Shown here in pieces: positions 61,880-64,000 of a stretch of 64,000 nt of DNA. The DNA lies in assembly GCA_910578715.1 (NCBI GenBank), contig CAJTRL010000012.1, forward strand, positions 1 through 64,000, in the 5' to 3' direction. The translations under genes and the position numbers were made by a program. Source of the stretch: an uncultured Lachnospiraceae bacterium (lineage in GTDB: Bacteria; Bacillota; Clostridia; Lachnospirales; Lachnospiraceae). The notes beneath the pieces were generated by a model. It was not told where the DNA came from, did no database searches, and saw only the letters and a program-made list of their open reading frames with translations. Numbering within the stretch: the first letter of the stretch is position 1; every line of letters starts with the position of its first letter.

Positions 61880-62962
61880 TCATCCGATTATGCGCTTTAC
61901 TTCCTCCATATAGGCCGCCGTCACCAGCTTCCTGTCGAACTCTCTTTCCATCTTCGCACGTCCCGCGCGTCCCATAGCGGCCCGTTCCTCACCGGACAGC
62001 CGGAGAAATTTCTCCATCGCCGCAATCAGCTCTTCCGCATTGCCGGGCGTAAAGCCGAATCCCGTCCGCCCTTCCTCGAAGGCCTCCATACAGCCGCTGA
62101 TATTGGAAGCGATAACAGGTCTTCCGGTGGCCGCCGCCTCGATAAGCGCATTGGACATTCCCTCATGAAAAGACGCGACGACGATGGCGTCTGCATCCGC
62201 CAGATAGGGATGCACCTGGGTGTGAAAACCGAGCTGGTGAATGACGCCTTCTTTTTCCAGCTCCGCCAGGGTTTCCTGATAATCCTCATCACAATATCCG
62301 AGGATATCGAAGAAAACTTTATCGTTATGAAGTCTTCTCGCGGCCTCCAGAAATTCCAGAATGCCCCGTTCCTTCATAACACGGCCGACAAACAGAAAAT
62401 GCGTCTCTTCCCGCATAGGATAAGGCTCGTACGGATGCCTGGGCAAGCTGACGCCGGAACCCATAACCAGCCTGTCCTTTTTGCCCACAATGCCGAATTT
62501 TCGGAAAATTCCCCGGTTTTCTTCATTCTGGAAAAAGACGCAGTCCGCCTTTTTCATTCCGGCGCGGTACATATGAATGATGAGCTGTAAAAACAGCCCC
62601 GTCCTGTCAAAAGCGCCGCCGAGTCCGGTAATCGTCGTGATATAGGGTATTTTCATTCTGCCCGCACAAAATCCGCCGTAAATATTGGGCTTAATCGTAT
62701 AGGTAACGACCAAATCCGGCTTCAGTTCTTTCATCATATTGTGGTAGGTCCGATAAAGTTTCAAATCCTCGAATGGATTAATCCCTCTGCGGTTAATGGG
62801 GGTCCTGATAATCTGGCACCCTTCTTCCATCAGTTCATTTGTTTTCACATCGTCCGGCACGCTGACAAATACCTGATTGTCTTTTAAAAGCGCTTCCACA
62901 AACTCATTCCGGAAATCATAAAGCCCGCCGGAAGAATTTATCAGAATCAATACTCTTCCCAT
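61880..62962 (-). CDS. Glycosyltransferase family 4
   Basis: 360 residues. VLILINSSGGLYDFRNEFVE at the start and PDLVVTYTIKPNIYGGFCAG near residue 85 are typical of the GT4 group that includes PglA- and galacturonosyl-type transferases. FHEGMSNALIEAAATG is the E-x7-E motif. It directly precedes the dehydrogenase in transcription order, so a HexNAc or uronic acid donor is plausible. The ATG at 62962 follows GAGGAA. Confidence 0.93.
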   Translation of the reverse strand: MGRVLILINSSGGLYDFRNEFVEALLKDNQVFVSVPDDVKTNELMEEGCQIIRTPINRRGINPFEDLKLYRTYHNMMKELKPDLVVTYTIKPNIYGGFCAGRMKIPYITTITGLGGAFDRTGLFLQLIIHMYRAGMKKADCVFFQNEENRGIFRKFGIVGKKDRLVMGSGVSLPRHPYEPYPMREETHFLFVGRVMKERGILEFLEAARRLHNDKVFFDILGYCDEDYQETLAELEKEGVIHQLGFHTQVHPYLADADAIVVASFHEGMSNALIEAAATGRPVIASNISGCMEAFEEGRTGFGFTPGNAEELIAAMEKFLRLSGEERAAMGRAGRAKMEREFDRKLVTAAYMEEVKRIIG

Positions 62963-63049
62963 TTCTTTTTCCTCATATGTTACTGCTGCCGCGTCTTATT
63001 TCTCGCCTGTTTCCTAGATTGTCTGCATCTATTTTCTGACTACCAGCGT

Positions 63050-64000
63050 TTATTCTCTGATTGTTTCCCCGCTCATATCCCGGATGGCAATTTCATTATA
63101 TTTCATCATGCAGACTCCTTCTTTATAGTTCCCAATCGTAACCGGATTTTCCCGGCCCGCCAGATTTTCAAGCGCCTGTCCCGGCATATTGACGCCGCAG
63201 GCATATGCGTGCGGATAACCGCCGCCGAAACGGGGATTGACCTCCGAAATATAATATGTCCCGTTCTTTTCAAAAATATCAATGTCAATCATGCCGCGGA
63301 ATCCGCATTTTTCCACGAAATCCTTTATCAGGGCAAACAGTTCTTCATTTTTATACGACACGGACTTATCGGTTTCCCCGGCCCGCATTTTAATCTTCTT
63401 TTTGACAAAAAGGGACGTACATTTCCCCGATATCATGTCGATATAGACGTCTGCGCCATATTCCTGGCCGTCCAGATATTCCTGTATCATCAAATCGTCA
63501 TACAGCCGGAACAAGAGCTCGATTTCTTCTCTGCTTCCTGCTTTATTGATATTGATGCTGGCGCTGCCTTTAACCGGCTTTACGAATACCGGATAGGAGA
63601 TTTCTCCTTTTTCCACCGCCTCGTAAAAGGCTTCTTTCTCCACAAAACACATTCCTGTAGGAATCTTCATTTCGCACAGCATCCGGTACATCCGGTATTT
63701 GTCAAAGCATGTCTCTACCAAATCATAGGGCGAGATAATCGGTGTCGTTCCGACCGCCAGAAATCTGTCTTTTTCCTTCGCCAGCATGCTCAGTTCCGGG
63801 TCAATCAGGGAAAAAACGCCGTCTATCCGTTCTTTTTCGCAGATTTCCAGAATCCGCTCCAGATAACCGGGCGCCGTGATTCTGGGTACGAGATAAAATT
63901 TGTCCGCATCATAGACGGCGGGCGCCAGGTTGCTGCAGTCGGTGGCGATAACACATCCTTCCGCTCCCACTTCTTTCTTAAAATACTGCACTATTTTGTT
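63050..64000 (-). CDS. ATP-grasp domain protein (N-terminus outside window)
   Basis: At least 316 codons; the frame stays open to the right edge. The visible part starts inside the N-terminal pre-ATP-grasp domain. ISYPVFVKPVKGSASININK is the ATP-binding glycine-lysine region, and ISEVNPRFGGGYPHAYACG is the E-x-N-x-R metal motif typical of the carbamoyl-phosphate-synthase-like ATP-grasp group. Such ligases join a carboxylate to an amine or other nucleophile. A role in linking an amino acid or making a sugar precursor is possible but not shown. First gene of the window in transcription order. Confidence 0.9.
   Translation of the reverse strand, partial: NKIVQYFKKEVGAEGCVIATDCSNLAPAVYDADKFYLVPRITAPGYLERILEICEKERIDGVFSLIDPELSMLAKEKDRFLAVGTTPIISPYDLVETCFDKYRMYRMLCEMKIPTGMCFVEKEAFYEAVEKGEISYPVFVKPVKGSASININKAGSREEIELLFRLYDDLMIQEYLDGQEYGADVYIDMISGKCTSLFVKKKIKMRAGETDKSVSYKNEELFALIKDFVEKCGFRGMIDIDIFEKNGTYYISEVNPRFGGGYPHAYACGVNMPGQALENLAGRENPVTIGNYKEGVCMMKYNEIAIRDMSGETIRE

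Overview
The window is one continuous glycan-biosynthesis locus. I count 52 protein-coding genes, all on the minus strand, packed with overlaps or gaps of 1 to about 200 bases, so transcription runs from the right end (64000) towards position 1. The first gene (ATP-grasp, right edge) and the last gene (multi-spanning membrane protein, left edge) are cut by the window. There are no rRNA, tRNA, IS or CRISPR features and no classical intrinsic terminators. Shine-Dalgarno sites of the AAGGAGG type, moderate GC, SigA-like promoters and the protein families (DUF6056, DUF6020, DUF5672, DUF1792, MsbA-like single-chain ABC flippases) suggest a Firmicute of the class Clostridia, probably Lachnospiraceae-like. 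This is inference from content, not a placement.

Layout in the direction of transcription. (a) 64000-55984, precursor supply: an ATP-grasp ligase, two GT4 transferases, a nucleotide-sugar dehydrogenase, a deacetylase, a GT-C-like membrane protein and a WbpP-like 4-epimerase. Together these fit a route to UDP-HexNAc uronic acids. (b) 55780-40773, acyl and aminoacyl decoration: two formyltransferases, a DltA-like adenylating enzyme, a DltC-like carrier protein, a DltB-like MBOAT, two DltD/SGNH-like membrane-anchored proteins, an AT3 acyltransferase just beyond, several GT-C-like proteins, two GT4 enzymes and an embedded PIN toxin-antitoxin pair with its own promoter. (c) 40694-24108: a NodB-like deacetylase, two AsnB-type amidotransferases, GT2, GT4, GT11, GT17 and DUF5672 transferases, the first ABC flippase and the first Wzy-like protein. 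(d) 24058-14924: the initiating phosphoglycosyl transferase, GTs, an O-acetyltransferase, a pyruvyltransferase, a Wzx flippase and a GH88/GH105-like protein. (e) 14829-1: an AT-rich AlbA_2/ATPase/HTH regulator that looks inserted, a fucosyltransferase, the second Wzy-like protein, a GT26-GT4 fusion, GT4s, a radical SAM-SPASM protein, the second ABC flippase, a GT-D (DUF1792) transferase and a GT-C-like protein.

Working model (inference): the initiating transferase loads a sugar phosphate on undecaprenyl phosphate. The cytoplasmic GTs extend it with fucose, HexNAc and amidated uronic acids (epimerase, dehydrogenase and AsnB). Wzx or the ABC proteins flip it, Wzy-like proteins polymerise it, and membrane acyltransferases decorate it outside. 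The most unusual part is 45248-52094, where all four activities of a dlt system (A, B, C, D) are present but rearranged and joined by a formyltransferase. This suggests a carrier-protein-dependent aminoacylation, perhaps formyl-aminoacylation, of an exported glycan. Other structures outside the gene list are a 147-bp palindromic element, two further intercistronic palindromes, dispersed leader repeats, and in-gene tandem repeats in three genes.

No Wzz-like chain-length regulator, tyrosine kinase or dedicated transcription factor is visible, apart from the AlbA_2 protein. Several functions are present twice, so this may be two or more glycan loci joined rather than one pathway.
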